This document shows, in pieces, positions 8,132 to 16,452 of a stretch of DNA of 64,000 nucleotides. Both the position numbers and the translations under genes were made by a program. The number at the start of each line of letters is the position of its first letter. Positions within the stretch are counted from its first letter, which is position 1. Where the stretch lies: the NCBI GenBank assembly GCA_047638395.1, contig JBLIMV010000002.1:169973-233972 (forward strand). The letters run 5' to 3'. This stretch comes from CAXBCP01 sp047638395 (GTDB lineage Bacteria > Pseudomonadota > Alphaproteobacteria > MPNO01 > UBA830). Below the pieces are notes generated by a model. The model was not told the DNA's origin. It worked only from the letters and a program-made list of their open reading frames with translations, and did no database searches.

Positions 8132-9571
8132 TCAACCCAGCTTCAGCAGGAATCGGACAATTTTCTTCGTCTTCTCGCTGAACAGCTTCGGCGTGTAATA
8201 GCTGCCCGCGGCCCGCTTGTTCACTTCGCCAAGCGTCGGATAGGGAATAATCAGCCCCGCGACAGCGCCGATTTTCATTTTCTTCTGGATCGGCAGAAGC
8301 CAGCTTTGCAGCAATTCACCGGCATGGGGGCCGACAATCGACGCGCCGACGACAACCCCCTTGGCCGTGGTGATAACCTTGGCCATGCCGTCGGTTTCCC
8401 GTTCTGCCTGGGCACGGTCGTTCTCGGCGAAGGGATGCCGCAAGACGCGGATATCTCCATGTTTTTCCTTGGCCTGGGCCTCGGTCATACCGACATGGGC
8501 CAGTTCCGGGTCGGTATAGGTAACCCAGGGCAGCGCCGAATAATCAACCTTCGCCGGCAGCCGGAACAGCACGTTCCGGATCACAATACCCGCGTGATAC
8601 CCGGCTACATGGGTAAACTGGAACCCGCCGGCCACATCGCCGATGGCGAAGACTTTCTTGTTGGTCGTACGCAGCCGAGCATCCACTGTGATGCCGCGCT
8701 TGTCATATTCGATACCGGCTGCTTCAAGATCGAGCCCGTCGAGATTGGGCACGCGTCCGGCAGATACCAGCAGGTCCGATCCTTCGATACGTTCTTCCTT
8801 GCCCCCACCTTCGGTGTCGGGGTCTTCAATAATCACGGCAACACCATTATTGGCGCGCTCGACCTTTACGATCTTGATGCCTTCGCGCATCACGATGCCC
8901 TCGGCCTTCATCCGGTTTTTGACGACCTCGGTCAGTTCGGGGTCGTCTTTTCCCAGCACAGAGAACATCTCGAGGATCGTCACCTTGCAGCCAAGCCGCC
9001 GATGCGCCTGGGCAAGCTCACTGCCGATGGGCCCACCACCGATCACGATCAGGTGGTCGGGCGCCGCCTTTTTATCGAAGACCGTCTCGTTGGTCAGGAA
9101 CGGTACGTCTTCCAGGCCCGGGATCGGCGGCACGCCGGCACGAGAGCCGGTCGATATCACGACGCGCTTCGCAGTAATGACGGTGTCACCCGCCTGCACC
9201 CTGTTTCGGCCAATGAACCTGCCGCGCTCCTGAATGACGCGAACGCCCATGCCTTCAAACCGTTCGACGGAATCGTGCGGGGCGATGGCGCCGATGACGC
9301 CGTGGACATGGTCATGAACCTTTTCGAAATCGACCTTGGGTTCCCCGCTGTCGATCCCGAACCGGCCGGCGCTGCGCACCGCGTGGGCCGCATGGGCCGC
9401 CGCAATCATCGCCTTGGACGGGACACAGCCATAGTTCAGGCAGTCACCGCCCATCTTGCCGCTTTCGAGCAGGACCACGTCGGCCCCCATCTGGGAAGCA
9501 CCGGCAGCAACGGACAAACCTCCGGAGCCGCCGCCGATGACGCAAATGTCGGCGGTAATTTCGTTCGTCAT
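8132..9571 (-). CDS. MerA/dihydrolipoamide dehydrogenase-family FAD oxidoreductase
   Basis: A 479-residue pyridine-nucleotide disulfide oxidoreductase. It shows an FAD-binding GGGSGG (residues 13-18), the redox-active disulfide Cys44/Cys49 in GGDCLNYGCVPSK, an NAD(P)-binding GGGPIGSE and the dimerisation domain. At the place where lipoamide dehydrogenases carry the catalytic His of HPTxxE this protein has YPTLGE, like mercuric reductase. It lacks the MerA C-terminal cysteine pair and the N-terminal metal-binding domain, so mercury reduction is unlikely. The next gene upstream is a VTT-domain membrane protein; this pairing (sometimes a fusion) is recurrent in bacteria. Its physiological substrate is unknown. 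Confidence 0.9.
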   Translation of the reverse strand: MTNEITADICVIGGGSGGLSVAAGASQMGADVVLLESGKMGGDCLNYGCVPSKAMIAAAHAAHAVRSAGRFGIDSGEPKVDFEKVHDHVHGVIGAIAPHDSVERFEGMGVRVIQERGRFIGRNRVQAGDTVITAKRVVISTGSRAGVPPIPGLEDVPFLTNETVFDKKAAPDHLIVIGGGPIGSELAQAHRRLGCKVTILEMFSVLGKDDPELTEVVKNRMKAEGIVMREGIKIVKVERANNGVAVIIEDPDTEGGGKEERIEGSDLLVSAGRVPNLDGLDLEAAGIEYDKRGITVDARLRTTNKKVFAIGDVAGGFQFTHVAGYHAGIVIRNVLFRLPAKVDYSALPWVTYTDPELAHVGMTEAQAKEKHGDIRVLRHPFAENDRAQAERETDGMAKVITTAKGVVVGASIVGPHAGELLQSWLLPIQKKMKIGAVAGLIIPYPTLGEVNKRAAGSYYTPKLFSEKTKKIVRFLLKLG

Positions 9572-9618
9572 GTCAGATACCTTATTTTGGGCAGTATGGT
9601 TCAGGCAGGCTGGGTGGT

Positions 9619-10377
9619 TCAGGCCGACGGAGCGGCTTTCCGCGCTTTGATCTTCTTATAGACGATCGGAATGCACGCGAGGACCGCAAGCCCGACAATC
9701 GGCGCCAGGAAACGCGGCGCGAAAATTATGCCGAGATTGAGATCGCCCCCGGCATCGAGCACCGCACCTGCACCGTCACCGACCAGCGCATAGACAAAAG
9801 CGCCCGGGATAATTCCAAGAAGTGTGCCGATCGTATAGGTCCGCAGGCTGACGCCGAGGAATGCCGGCACGAGATTCACAAGCCAGAACGGAAACAGCGG
9901 GACAAGACGCAGGATAAGCAGGTAGCTCAGCTCGTTTTCGCGAAACCCGGCCTCCATGCGTTTAATCGCGGGGCCGGCCTTGGCGCGCAGAATATCCCCG
10001 ACGGCGTACTTGGCGGCCAGAAAAACACCGACCGCGCCGATGGTCGCGCCGATCACCACATAGACGGTGCCGAGATACGGCCCGAACATAAACCCGCCGG
10101 CAATGGTGATAAACACGGCACCGGGAATGGAAAACGCCACCGCAACGGCGTAGATCCCGGCGAAGACCAGCGCCGACAGGGTGCCGTAATTGGTGACCCA
10201 GGACTGGAGTACCTCGCGGTTCTCTTTCAGCGCATCAAGCGAGATGTACTGATTTAGATCGAATGCGAAAAACGCAGCCAGACCGGCCGTCAGAAGGCCC
10301 AGCGGGATAATCCGTCCAAGCGAAAACACCGATTTCTTCTTCGGCGCGGCTTCGACATTCTCTGTTGCGTCATCCAT
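9619..10377 (-). CDS. TVP38/TMEM64 (VTT/DedA-like) family membrane protein
   Basis: About 252 residues with a polytopic VTT domain. Typical family features are IYAVAVAFSIPGAVFITIAGG, GFMFGPYLGTVYVVIGATIG and RLVPLFPFWLVNLVPAFLGV, with re-entrant-type glycine- and proline-rich hairpins. The start chosen is the ATG at 10377, which follows GAAAGG. A longer frame from 10485 would add 36 low-complexity residues without a visible ribosome site. It lies 47 bp upstream of the MerA-like flavoprotein gene in the same direction. VTT proteins act as transporters or lipid scramblases; in this pair the role is not established. Confidence 0.88.
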   Translation of the reverse strand: MDDATENVEAAPKKKSVFSLGRIIPLGLLTAGLAAFFAFDLNQYISLDALKENREVLQSWVTNYGTLSALVFAGIYAVAVAFSIPGAVFITIAGGFMFGPYLGTVYVVIGATIGAVGVFLAAKYAVGDILRAKAGPAIKRMEAGFRENELSYLLILRLVPLFPFWLVNLVPAFLGVSLRTYTIGTLLGIIPGAFVYALVGDGAGAVLDAGGDLNLGIIFAPRFLAPIVGLAVLACIPIVYKKIKARKAAPSA

Positions 10378-10685
10378 GGGAGGGCCTTTCGGGGTTATAT
10401 TCTTATTTATGCCACCGGAAGGGGCCGGCGTCGCCGTGGAAGGGGAATTGACGATATCCGTGGTGGTCGCGGTTGGAGACACCATAACAAATCCTCCCTT
10501 TTTTGTTGCCTGTCGGGCGCATTATCAACGGCATATCGCCGCTTCCGGTCTCCGATATCTGGATTTCGGCTGCGCCCAAGGCTAATCAACACCCTGTAAA
10601 CAAAGCGTGAGGGGCCCGAAAAACCCTGTGATGGAGCCATCTTTGGCCCAAATCGCATCAATATGGCAATCACGTCGCTGTTTCG

Positions 10686-10714
10686 TTGACTTGGCCGAAC
10701 CAAAACCTTATACA
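10686..10714 (+). promoter_or_regulatory. sigma-70 promoter of rpmH operon
   Basis: TTGACT at 10686-10691 and TATACA at 10709-10714 are separated by exactly 17 nt. This near-consensus promoter lies 41 nt before the rpmH start and fits high expression of a ribosomal-protein operon. Confidence 0.8.
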
Positions 10715-10754
10715 CCGGGCCTGTTTTTCGACCAGATCGTAGCCGGAGTCAGCC

Positions 10755-10889
10755 TTGAAACGTACATTCCAACCCAGCGTCATCGTACGCAAACGTCGGC
10801 ACGGCTTTCGCGCGCGCAAGCAAACCGTAGGCGGTCGCCGGGTGTTATCCCGTCGCCGTGCAAGGGGCCGCAAGCGTCTTTCCGCTTAA
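10755..10889 (+). CDS. rpmH: 50S ribosomal protein L34 (TTG start)
   Basis: The 44-residue product reads (M)KRTFQPSVIVRKRRHGFRAR and ends RARGRKRLSA. This is the strongly basic, invariant L34 sequence, covering the full expected length. The start codon is TTG at 10755, with GGAG seven nt upstream; no ATG is available. L34 binds 23S rRNA in the large subunit. It is the first gene of the rpmH-rnpA-yidD-yidC block, behind the promoter at 10686-10714. Because of its size and start codon it is easily missed by automatic gene finding. Confidence 0.97.
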   Translation: MKRTFQPSVIVRKRRHGFRARKQTVGGRRVLSRRRARGRKRLSA

Positions 10890-10893
10890 TCCG

Positions 10894-11280
10894 ATGGGCG
10901 CACATCTTGAGCGCCTAAAAACCCGCCGTCAGTTTCTAAGAGTGGCAGCGGGCAAACGGAAATGGGCCGCACCGGGCATCGTGCTGCAGGTTGCGCCCCA
11001 GCCACCCGAAGACCGGGCGGCATCGGAAGGGCCTCGCTATGGCCTCACGGTAAGTAAGCGTGTCGGGAATGCCGTGATACGAAACCGTGCCCGCAGGCGT
11101 CTGCGGGCGGCGGCGGAGGAAGTTCTTTCGAACTGTGCCCTGACAGCGCACGACTATGTCCTGATCGGGCGGCAGGGAACGCCAACGCGGAACTTCCGCG
11201 CTCTGAAAAACGACCTGGAAACGGGGCTGCGCAAGCTCGGAGCGTTCCGGCAGGCCGCTGAGGAAAACGGAACGGCATGA
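10894..11280 (+). CDS. rnpA: ribonuclease P protein component
   Basis: About 128 residues from ATG 10894 (MGAHLERLKTRRQFLRVA), 4 nt after rpmH stops. The RNR signature region GNAVIRNRARRRLRAAAEE is intact. RnpA assists the catalytic RNase P RNA in maturing tRNA 5' ends. A GTG at 10858 is in frame but would overlap rpmH by 32 nt and adds residues unlike the family. The 3' end overlaps yidD by ATGA, indicating translational coupling. Confidence 0.95.
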   Translation: MGAHLERLKTRRQFLRVAAGKRKWAAPGIVLQVAPQPPEDRAASEGPRYGLTVSKRVGNAVIRNRARRRLRAAAEEVLSNCALTAHDYVLIGRQGTPTRNFRALKNDLETGLRKLGAFRQAAEENGTA

Positions 11281-11534
11281 ACGCTCTAAAAACACTCATC
11301 GTCAGGATATCAAGCATGCTGCTTATCGGCATCGCACGGGGGTATCAGCTTCTGATATCTCCTGTATTGCCGCAGACCTGCCGGTTTCATCCAACATGTT
11401 CGGGATACGCTATCGATGCAATCCGACTGCACGGCCCCGGCCGCGGCGGATTACTGGCGTTACGGCGTATTGCCCGCTGCCACCCATGGGGCGGTCAGGG
11501 ATTTGATCCCGTGCCCGACGGAGACGGACGCTAA
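11277..11534 (+). CDS. yidD: membrane protein insertion efficiency factor YidD
   Basis: An 85-residue protein with the family core GYQLLISPVLPQTCRFHPTC, then SGYAIDAIRLHGPGRG and RCHPWGGQGFDPVP, including the conserved cysteines. An N-terminal amphipathic or hydrophobic segment fits peripheral attachment to the inner membrane. YidD is thought to assist YidC-dependent insertion. It overlaps rnpA by 4 nt and is followed by yidC after 2 nt. Confidence 0.96.
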   Translation: MNALKTLIVRISSMLLIGIARGYQLLISPVLPQTCRFHPTCSGYAIDAIRLHGPGRGGLLALRRIARCHPWGGQGFDPVPDGDGR

Positions 11535-11536
11535 TT

Positions 11537-13522
11537 ATGGACCAACGTAATCTCATCCTCGCCATCGTTCTGTCGGTGTCCATCCTGCTGGGTTTCCAGG
11601 TCTTCATCGAAGGCCCCCGCGTGGAAGAACAACGCGTGCTTCAGGAAGCTCAGAAGGCCAAGGAAGCGGCGCAGGCGATCAACCCCGCAATACCGGGTCA
11701 GACTGTCGCCCCCATTCCTGGGCAAAGCATCGGTGGCGTGCCGGGGCAATCCATCGTACCGACGCCGGGCGCAGTGCCGCCGGGTGCAGGCGCACCAGTC
11801 GCCGGCCAGCCCGTCGCGCCGCGCAGCATTTCGCGCGCCGCCGTTGTCGCCGCCGACCCGCGGGTCAAAATCGCCACCAACAGGGTCATCGGCTCGATCC
11901 GGCTGAAGGGCGGGCTGATCGACGATCTCACCCTGCTCAACTATCGCCAGACGCTGGAGAAAGACAGCGAGAACATCGTGATGCTGTCGCCGCTTGGCAC
12001 CGAAAACCCCTATTACGCCCAGTTTGGCTGGACCACGACGACGACCGGCATCACCCTGCCGAATGCCGAAACCGTCTGGACCTCCGACCGGTCCACGCTG
12101 TCCGTCGGCCAGGCCGTGACCCTGCGCTGGACCAATCCCGAGGGCATTGAATTCTCACAGGTCATTTCGATCGACGAGAATTTCATGTTTGCTGTCGATC
12201 AGCGCATTACCAATAACGGTACCCAGACCGCGGTTATCCACCCGTTCGGCCTGATTTCGCTCTCCGGCATGCCGGAAACCGCCGGTTTCTGGATTTTGCA
12301 TGAAGGCATGATCGGCGTTTTCGACGAAACGCTGACCGAGGTCGATTACGACGACCTGCCGGACGAACCAAACGGCATCCAGGCCGTTGACGGGGCGGCC
12401 AAATGGCTCGGCATCACCGCCAAGTATTTTGCAACTTCCCTCGTCCCCGATCAGAAGGTCACCAATAACGGCCGGTTCGTTCACACGGCACCGGGCGGCA
12501 AGGACAAATTCCAGGCAGATTACCTGGCAGCCTCACAGACAGTAGCGCCCGGTCAGTCCGTTGCCTTCTCGACCCGCCTGTTTGCCGGCGCCAAAGAAGT
12601 CAGGCTACTGGATTCATATGAAGAAAAACTCGGCATTCCGCGGTTTGACCGCATGGTCGATTTCGGCTGGTTCTATTTCCTGACCAAACCGATCTTCTAC
12701 GCCATCGATTATTTCTATCAGCTGCTCGGCAATTTCGGCCTCGCGATCCTGTTGCTGACGGTCCTGATCAAGCTCGCGTTCTTCCCGCTCGCGAACAAGT
12801 CCTACAAATCCATGAGCCGGCTGAAGAAACTGCAGCCCAAAATGGTCGAGATCCGCGAAAAACATAAAGACGACAAACAGCGCCAGAACACGGCGATGAT
12901 GGAGCTGTACAAGAAGGAAGGCGCCAACCCGATGTCGGGTTGCTTCCCCATCCTGATCCAGATCCCGGTCTTCTTCGCGCTCTACAAGGTGTTGTTCGTC
13001 ACGATTGAGATGCGCCATGCGCCGTTCTTCGGCTGGATTCAGGATCTATCGGCGCCCGATCCGTTCGGGTTGCTGATCGGTTTCGGTCTGTTCAACTGGG
13101 ACGTCCCGCAGAGCCTGCAGATCGTCAATGTCGGCATCTGGCCCATCATCATGGGTATCACGATGTTCCTGCAGCAACGGCTCAACCCGCAGCCGGCGGA
13201 TCCGATGCAGCAGAAAATCTTCATGCTGCTGCCCATCGTGTTCACGTTCCTGCTCGGCAGTTTCCCGGCCGGACTGGTCATTTACTGGGCCTGGAACAAC
13301 ACGCTGTCGATTGCCCAGCAATGGGTGATCATGCGCAGAATGGGTGTCTCAGCCTCGGGCAAGACGATCAACGAAGAGCCGCCCAAGGCACCGCCACGCG
13401 GAAACAAGAAGAAAAAGGGCGACTCCGACGACGCCGCGGATAGCGAAGAGCCGGAGAAAAAACCCGGCCCGACCCCGCCATCCGCGAAGGGCAAAACCCG
13501 CCGTCAGCGCAAGAAGCGCTGA
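11537..13522 (+). CDS. yidC: membrane protein insertase YidC
   Basis: A 661-residue Gram-negative YidC. It has an N-terminal transmembrane helix (residues 7-25), a large periplasmic beta-sandwich domain (about 120-370) and the conserved five-helix insertase core (about 385-610), with NKSYKSMSRLKKLQPKM, MMELYKKEGANPMSGCFPIL and FPAGLVIYWAWNN. Between the first helix and the periplasmic domain lies a linker rich in Pro-Gly-Gln repeats (IPGQ, VPGQSI, about residues 52-95), longer than in enteric YidC. The tail after 620 is highly basic and probably contacts ribosomes. It inserts inner-membrane proteins alone or with SecYEG. Confidence 0.97.
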   Translation: MDQRNLILAIVLSVSILLGFQVFIEGPRVEEQRVLQEAQKAKEAAQAINPAIPGQTVAPIPGQSIGGVPGQSIVPTPGAVPPGAGAPVAGQPVAPRSISRAAVVAADPRVKIATNRVIGSIRLKGGLIDDLTLLNYRQTLEKDSENIVMLSPLGTENPYYAQFGWTTTTTGITLPNAETVWTSDRSTLSVGQAVTLRWTNPEGIEFSQVISIDENFMFAVDQRITNNGTQTAVIHPFGLISLSGMPETAGFWILHEGMIGVFDETLTEVDYDDLPDEPNGIQAVDGAAKWLGITAKYFATSLVPDQKVTNNGRFVHTAPGGKDKFQADYLAASQTVAPGQSVAFSTRLFAGAKEVRLLDSYEEKLGIPRFDRMVDFGWFYFLTKPIFYAIDYFYQLLGNFGLAILLLTVLIKLAFFPLANKSYKSMSRLKKLQPKMVEIREKHKDDKQRQNTAMMELYKKEGANPMSGCFPILIQIPVFFALYKVLFVTIEMRHAPFFGWIQDLSAPDPFGLLIGFGLFNWDVPQSLQIVNVGIWPIIMGITMFLQQRLNPQPADPMQQKIFMLLPIVFTFLLGSFPAGLVIYWAWNNTLSIAQQWVIMRRMGVSASGKTINEEPPKAPPRGNKKKKGDSDDAADSEEPEKKPGPTPPSAKGKTRRQRKKR

Positions 13523-13542
13523 GCGGTGAGAGACTCCCTGTC

Positions 13543-14202
13543 ATGACCGATGCGCCCGATACAGAGCATGAGCATGACGCCGCCTCGCTGGAACGCGGTC
13601 GCTGGCTGTTCGCACAGGAAGCCGTCTTTATCTCCGGCGCCGCGGATTACGATGGCGTGCCGGTGACCCGGATTCCCGAGATCGCTTTCGTCGGGCGCTC
13701 CAATGTCGGCAAATCGAGCCTGATCAACGCCCTGACCGGCCGCCGGACTCTCGCCCGGACATCAAACACGCCCGGGCGCACACAACAGATTAATTTCTTC
13801 CAGATTCTCGATGCGCTGATGCTCGCCGATTTGCCCGGTTACGGATATGCAAAGGCATCGAAGACCGAGATTGAGCGCTGGACCACGATGATATTCGACT
13901 ATCTGCGGGGCCGCGCACCCCTGCGCCGCGTCTGCCTGCTGATCGACGCACGGCACGGGCTCAAAGACAGCGATATCGGCGTGATGAAGGACCTGGACAC
14001 CGCTGCGGTGTCCTATCAGATCGTGCTCACCAAGTGTGACAAGGTCAAAGCGGAAGCAATGGACCGCCTGATGGCCGACACAAAGGCCAAGATTGCGCAA
14101 CACGTCGCCGCCCATCCCGTCATCGTCCAGACCAGTTCGGTCAAGGGCGGTGGCATCGAATTCCTGCGCGCAGAACTGGCAATGATCGCCGATATCCGCT
14201 AA
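13543..14202 (+). CDS. engB: ribosome biogenesis GTPase EngB (YihA/YsxC)
   Basis: A 219-residue TrmE-Era-EngA-YihA GTPase. The motifs are present: G1 GRSNVGKSS, G2 with TPGRTQQINFF, G3 DLPGYGYA, G4 TKCDK and a G5-like TSSVKGGG. The family helps assemble the 50S subunit and is usually essential. It follows yidC after 20 bp on the same strand, the common alphaproteobacterial arrangement, with argB next. Confidence 0.96.
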   Translation: MTDAPDTEHEHDAASLERGRWLFAQEAVFISGAADYDGVPVTRIPEIAFVGRSNVGKSSLINALTGRRTLARTSNTPGRTQQINFFQILDALMLADLPGYGYAKASKTEIERWTTMIFDYLRGRAPLRRVCLLIDARHGLKDSDIGVMKDLDTAAVSYQIVLTKCDKVKAEAMDRLMADTKAKIAQHVAAHPVIVQTSSVKGGGIEFLRAELAMIADIR

Positions 14203-14247
14203 ACGCGGACGGCAATTTCATCCTATCCTCTGGCCCGAGAGCACAAG

Positions 14248-15174
14248 ATGGCAGTCTCCAAGAAGAACGAGCCCAAAAACATTTCCGAGATCAAATCGTT
14301 GATTCGTACTGCCGAAACCCTGACCGAGGCCCTGCCCTATCTTCAGGAATTCGGCGGCAAGACCTTCGTCATCAAGTATGGCGGACACGCGATGGGCGAC
14401 GCCCGGCTCGCCGAACAGTTTGCGAGCGACATCGTTCTGCTGAAACAGGTCGGTATCAACCCGGTCATCGTCCATGGCGGCGGCCCGCAGATCGGCCGGA
14501 TGCTGAAGCAGCTCAAGATCGAAAGTGAATTTATCGACGGGCTTCGGGTCACCGACAAACGGACCGTCGAAATCGTCGAGATGGTGCTGGCAGGATCGAT
14601 CAACAAAGAGGTCGTCACCGCGATCAACGATGCCGGGGGCACCGCCGTCGGTATATCAGGCAAGGACGGAAACCTGATCCGGGCGGAGAAGCTAAAACAT
14701 CGCCAGAAGACCGATTCCAACATCGAGAAAGTCGTCGATCTAGGTTTTGTCGGCGTCCCCGTTGCCATCAACACGAAGGTTCTCGATACGCTGGCCGGAT
14801 CGCACATGATCCCGGTCATTGCCCCGCTCGGGATCGGCGAGGGCGGCACCACCTACAACATCAATGCCGATACCGCCGCCGGTGCCATTGCCGGCGCGAT
14901 CGGGGCGACCCGCCTTTTGATGCTGACCGACGTGACCGGCGTGCTGAACAAGAAAGGCGAGCTGATCACCGATATCACGGCACGCCAGGCAAAAGCGCTG
15001 ATTAAAAACGGCACCATTACGGGCGGTATGATCCCCAAGATCGAGACCTGTCTGGACGCCGTCAAAGAGGGTGTCGAGGCATCGGTCATCATGGATGGCC
15101 GCGTACCGCATGCGTTGCTGCTTGAAATATTCACCGAGCACGGCGCCGGCACCATGATCCGCGCCAAAAAATAA
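14248..15174 (+). CDS. argB: acetylglutamate kinase
   Basis: A 308-residue amino-acid kinase: TFVIKYGGHAMGD at the N-terminus, the nucleotide and N-acetylglutamate loop VHGGGPQIGRML, GLRVTDKRTVEIVEMVL, and the C-terminal ITGGMIPKIETCLDAV. It phosphorylates N-acetylglutamate in arginine biosynthesis. The N-terminal extension (roughly the first 30 residues) is of the type found in arginine-inhibited hexameric enzymes, so feedback control by arginine is likely; this is inferred from family knowledge. Confidence 0.96.
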   Translation: MAVSKKNEPKNISEIKSLIRTAETLTEALPYLQEFGGKTFVIKYGGHAMGDARLAEQFASDIVLLKQVGINPVIVHGGGPQIGRMLKQLKIESEFIDGLRVTDKRTVEIVEMVLAGSINKEVVTAINDAGGTAVGISGKDGNLIRAEKLKHRQKTDSNIEKVVDLGFVGVPVAINTKVLDTLAGSHMIPVIAPLGIGEGGTTYNINADTAAGAIAGAIGATRLLMLTDVTGVLNKKGELITDITARQAKALIKNGTITGGMIPKIETCLDAVKEGVEASVIMDGRVPHALLLEIFTEHGAGTMIRAKK

Positions 15175-15192
15175 CAACCGGACGTCTCTGAC

Positions 15193-16452
15193 CTAGCCGC
15201 CGAAGAATTCCACCTGCCAGGCCAGGTCCTTTTCAGACATCGCGTAATTCCCGCCCCGCGGCTTGATCGCCTCCGACGGAGATACTTTTGCAAGCCGGAG
15301 CTGCAGCTGGTGCGCAAGCTCCGCGGACAATCCCGCCTTCCAGGACAGTGCCGCAACGCCCTTGGCGCTGGCGAGCGAGAAAGCCTTGCGCACGGCGGGG
15401 CCGGCTGTCTCACCCAGGACCGCTATCGCCTCGATCACAAACTGCCGGTCACCCCGCAGCATCGCTGCCTTCACGTCGCTTTCGGTCAGTCTTTGTTCGG
15501 CATATAGCCTGCGGACTTTCTCCGACGCGGGCTCGTCATCGTCGCTATCGACACCAGCATCACCCAGTCGGCGCCGAACGCCTTCACCGATCGCGTCGGT
15601 GACACTGGTATCCAGATCTTTGCGGGCAGCAAGTGTCTCGAGAAGAGCTTCCGTCACGAAGCGTGACAGGGCGGAGCCTGCCCGCGCCGACAGGGAAGGC
15701 CGGGCCACCAAGGGTGCGTGCCAGGCGTCCTGATCGGCTGCACTGTCGACGATCCTGTCCAGTGTCTCTTCGCGAATCTGTGCGCTTTTGTTCGAAAGAA
15801 GCGTGGTGATGACATCCGTATCGTCGGTGGCAACGATTGCATCGGTCACATCGGCGCCGAGCGCATGACGACCGGAGATAGCGTGAAGCGCCGCGCGGAC
15901 CGGGCCGCTTTCGATGATCTCGACCAGAAACTCATCCGACAAAAGGGGCGAATTCCCCAGAACGGGCACGCAGACAGCTTCATCCGGATCGCGCGCCAGC
16001 TGCTCGATCACGGAAGCGGGCACACCTTTGGCGTCTTTCAGGGAGTCTGAAAGTACTCTGCGAATTTTGACGGCTTCGTCACGCGCCAGGTTTTCGAGAA
16101 TACCGGTGACGATATCGCCCGCGCGATCGCGTTCGGCGGCGGACAGTTCGGGCGCAAGCGCTGCGATCTTGTAGGCAACCCGTTCCCTCACGGCATCGTC
16201 AGCATCTTTCGACAGGACTTCGTCCGCCTGAACCGGCGTGGACGGATTGGCCGCGATCTCGGCGCGGACTCCGGCATCGGAATCCTCGGCCAGAAAATAC
16301 AGGATTTCGGGTTGAACGTTTGCGCGCTTCGCCAGTTTCCGGCGCGCGCCGGTATTCGGATCTGCGGCCCGCGATTTCGCCTGATCGTATTCCATCATCG
16401 CGCCGCCCTGCCGGCGGCCAAGCGACATCAGTCCCGATAGTAAGCTGCTCAT
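15193..16452 (-). CDS. DUF2336 domain-containing alpha-helical repeat protein
   Basis: A 419-residue, mostly helical protein. HEAT-like units recur, for example LAEDSDAGVRAEIAANPSTP, LARDEAVKIRRVLSDSLKD and LARDPDEAVCVPVLGNSPLL, which fits DUF2336. The biochemical role of the family is not settled. Its ATG overlaps the stop of the GGDEF gene (ATGA), so it is the third member of a cyclic-di-GMP operon with the EAL and GGDEF genes. A role as an adaptor or effector in that signalling unit is inferred from this arrangement. Confidence 0.85.
   Translation of the reverse strand: MSSLLSGLMSLGRRQGGAMMEYDQAKSRAADPNTGARRKLAKRANVQPEILYFLAEDSDAGVRAEIAANPSTPVQADEVLSKDADDAVRERVAYKIAALAPELSAAERDRAGDIVTGILENLARDEAVKIRRVLSDSLKDAKGVPASVIEQLARDPDEAVCVPVLGNSPLLSDEFLVEIIESGPVRAALHAISGRHALGADVTDAIVATDDTDVITTLLSNKSAQIREETLDRIVDSAADQDAWHAPLVARPSLSARAGSALSRFVTEALLETLAARKDLDTSVTDAIGEGVRRRLGDAGVDSDDDEPASEKVRRLYAEQRLTESDVKAAMLRGDRQFVIEAIAVLGETAGPAVRKAFSLASAKGVAALSWKAGLSAELAHQLQLRLAKVSPSEAIKPRGGNYAMSEKDLAWQVEFFGG

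Noticed and set aside
8132..9571. Mercuric reductase (merA)
   Set aside because: There is no C-terminal Cys-Cys pair, no N-terminal metal domain and no mer genes nearby.
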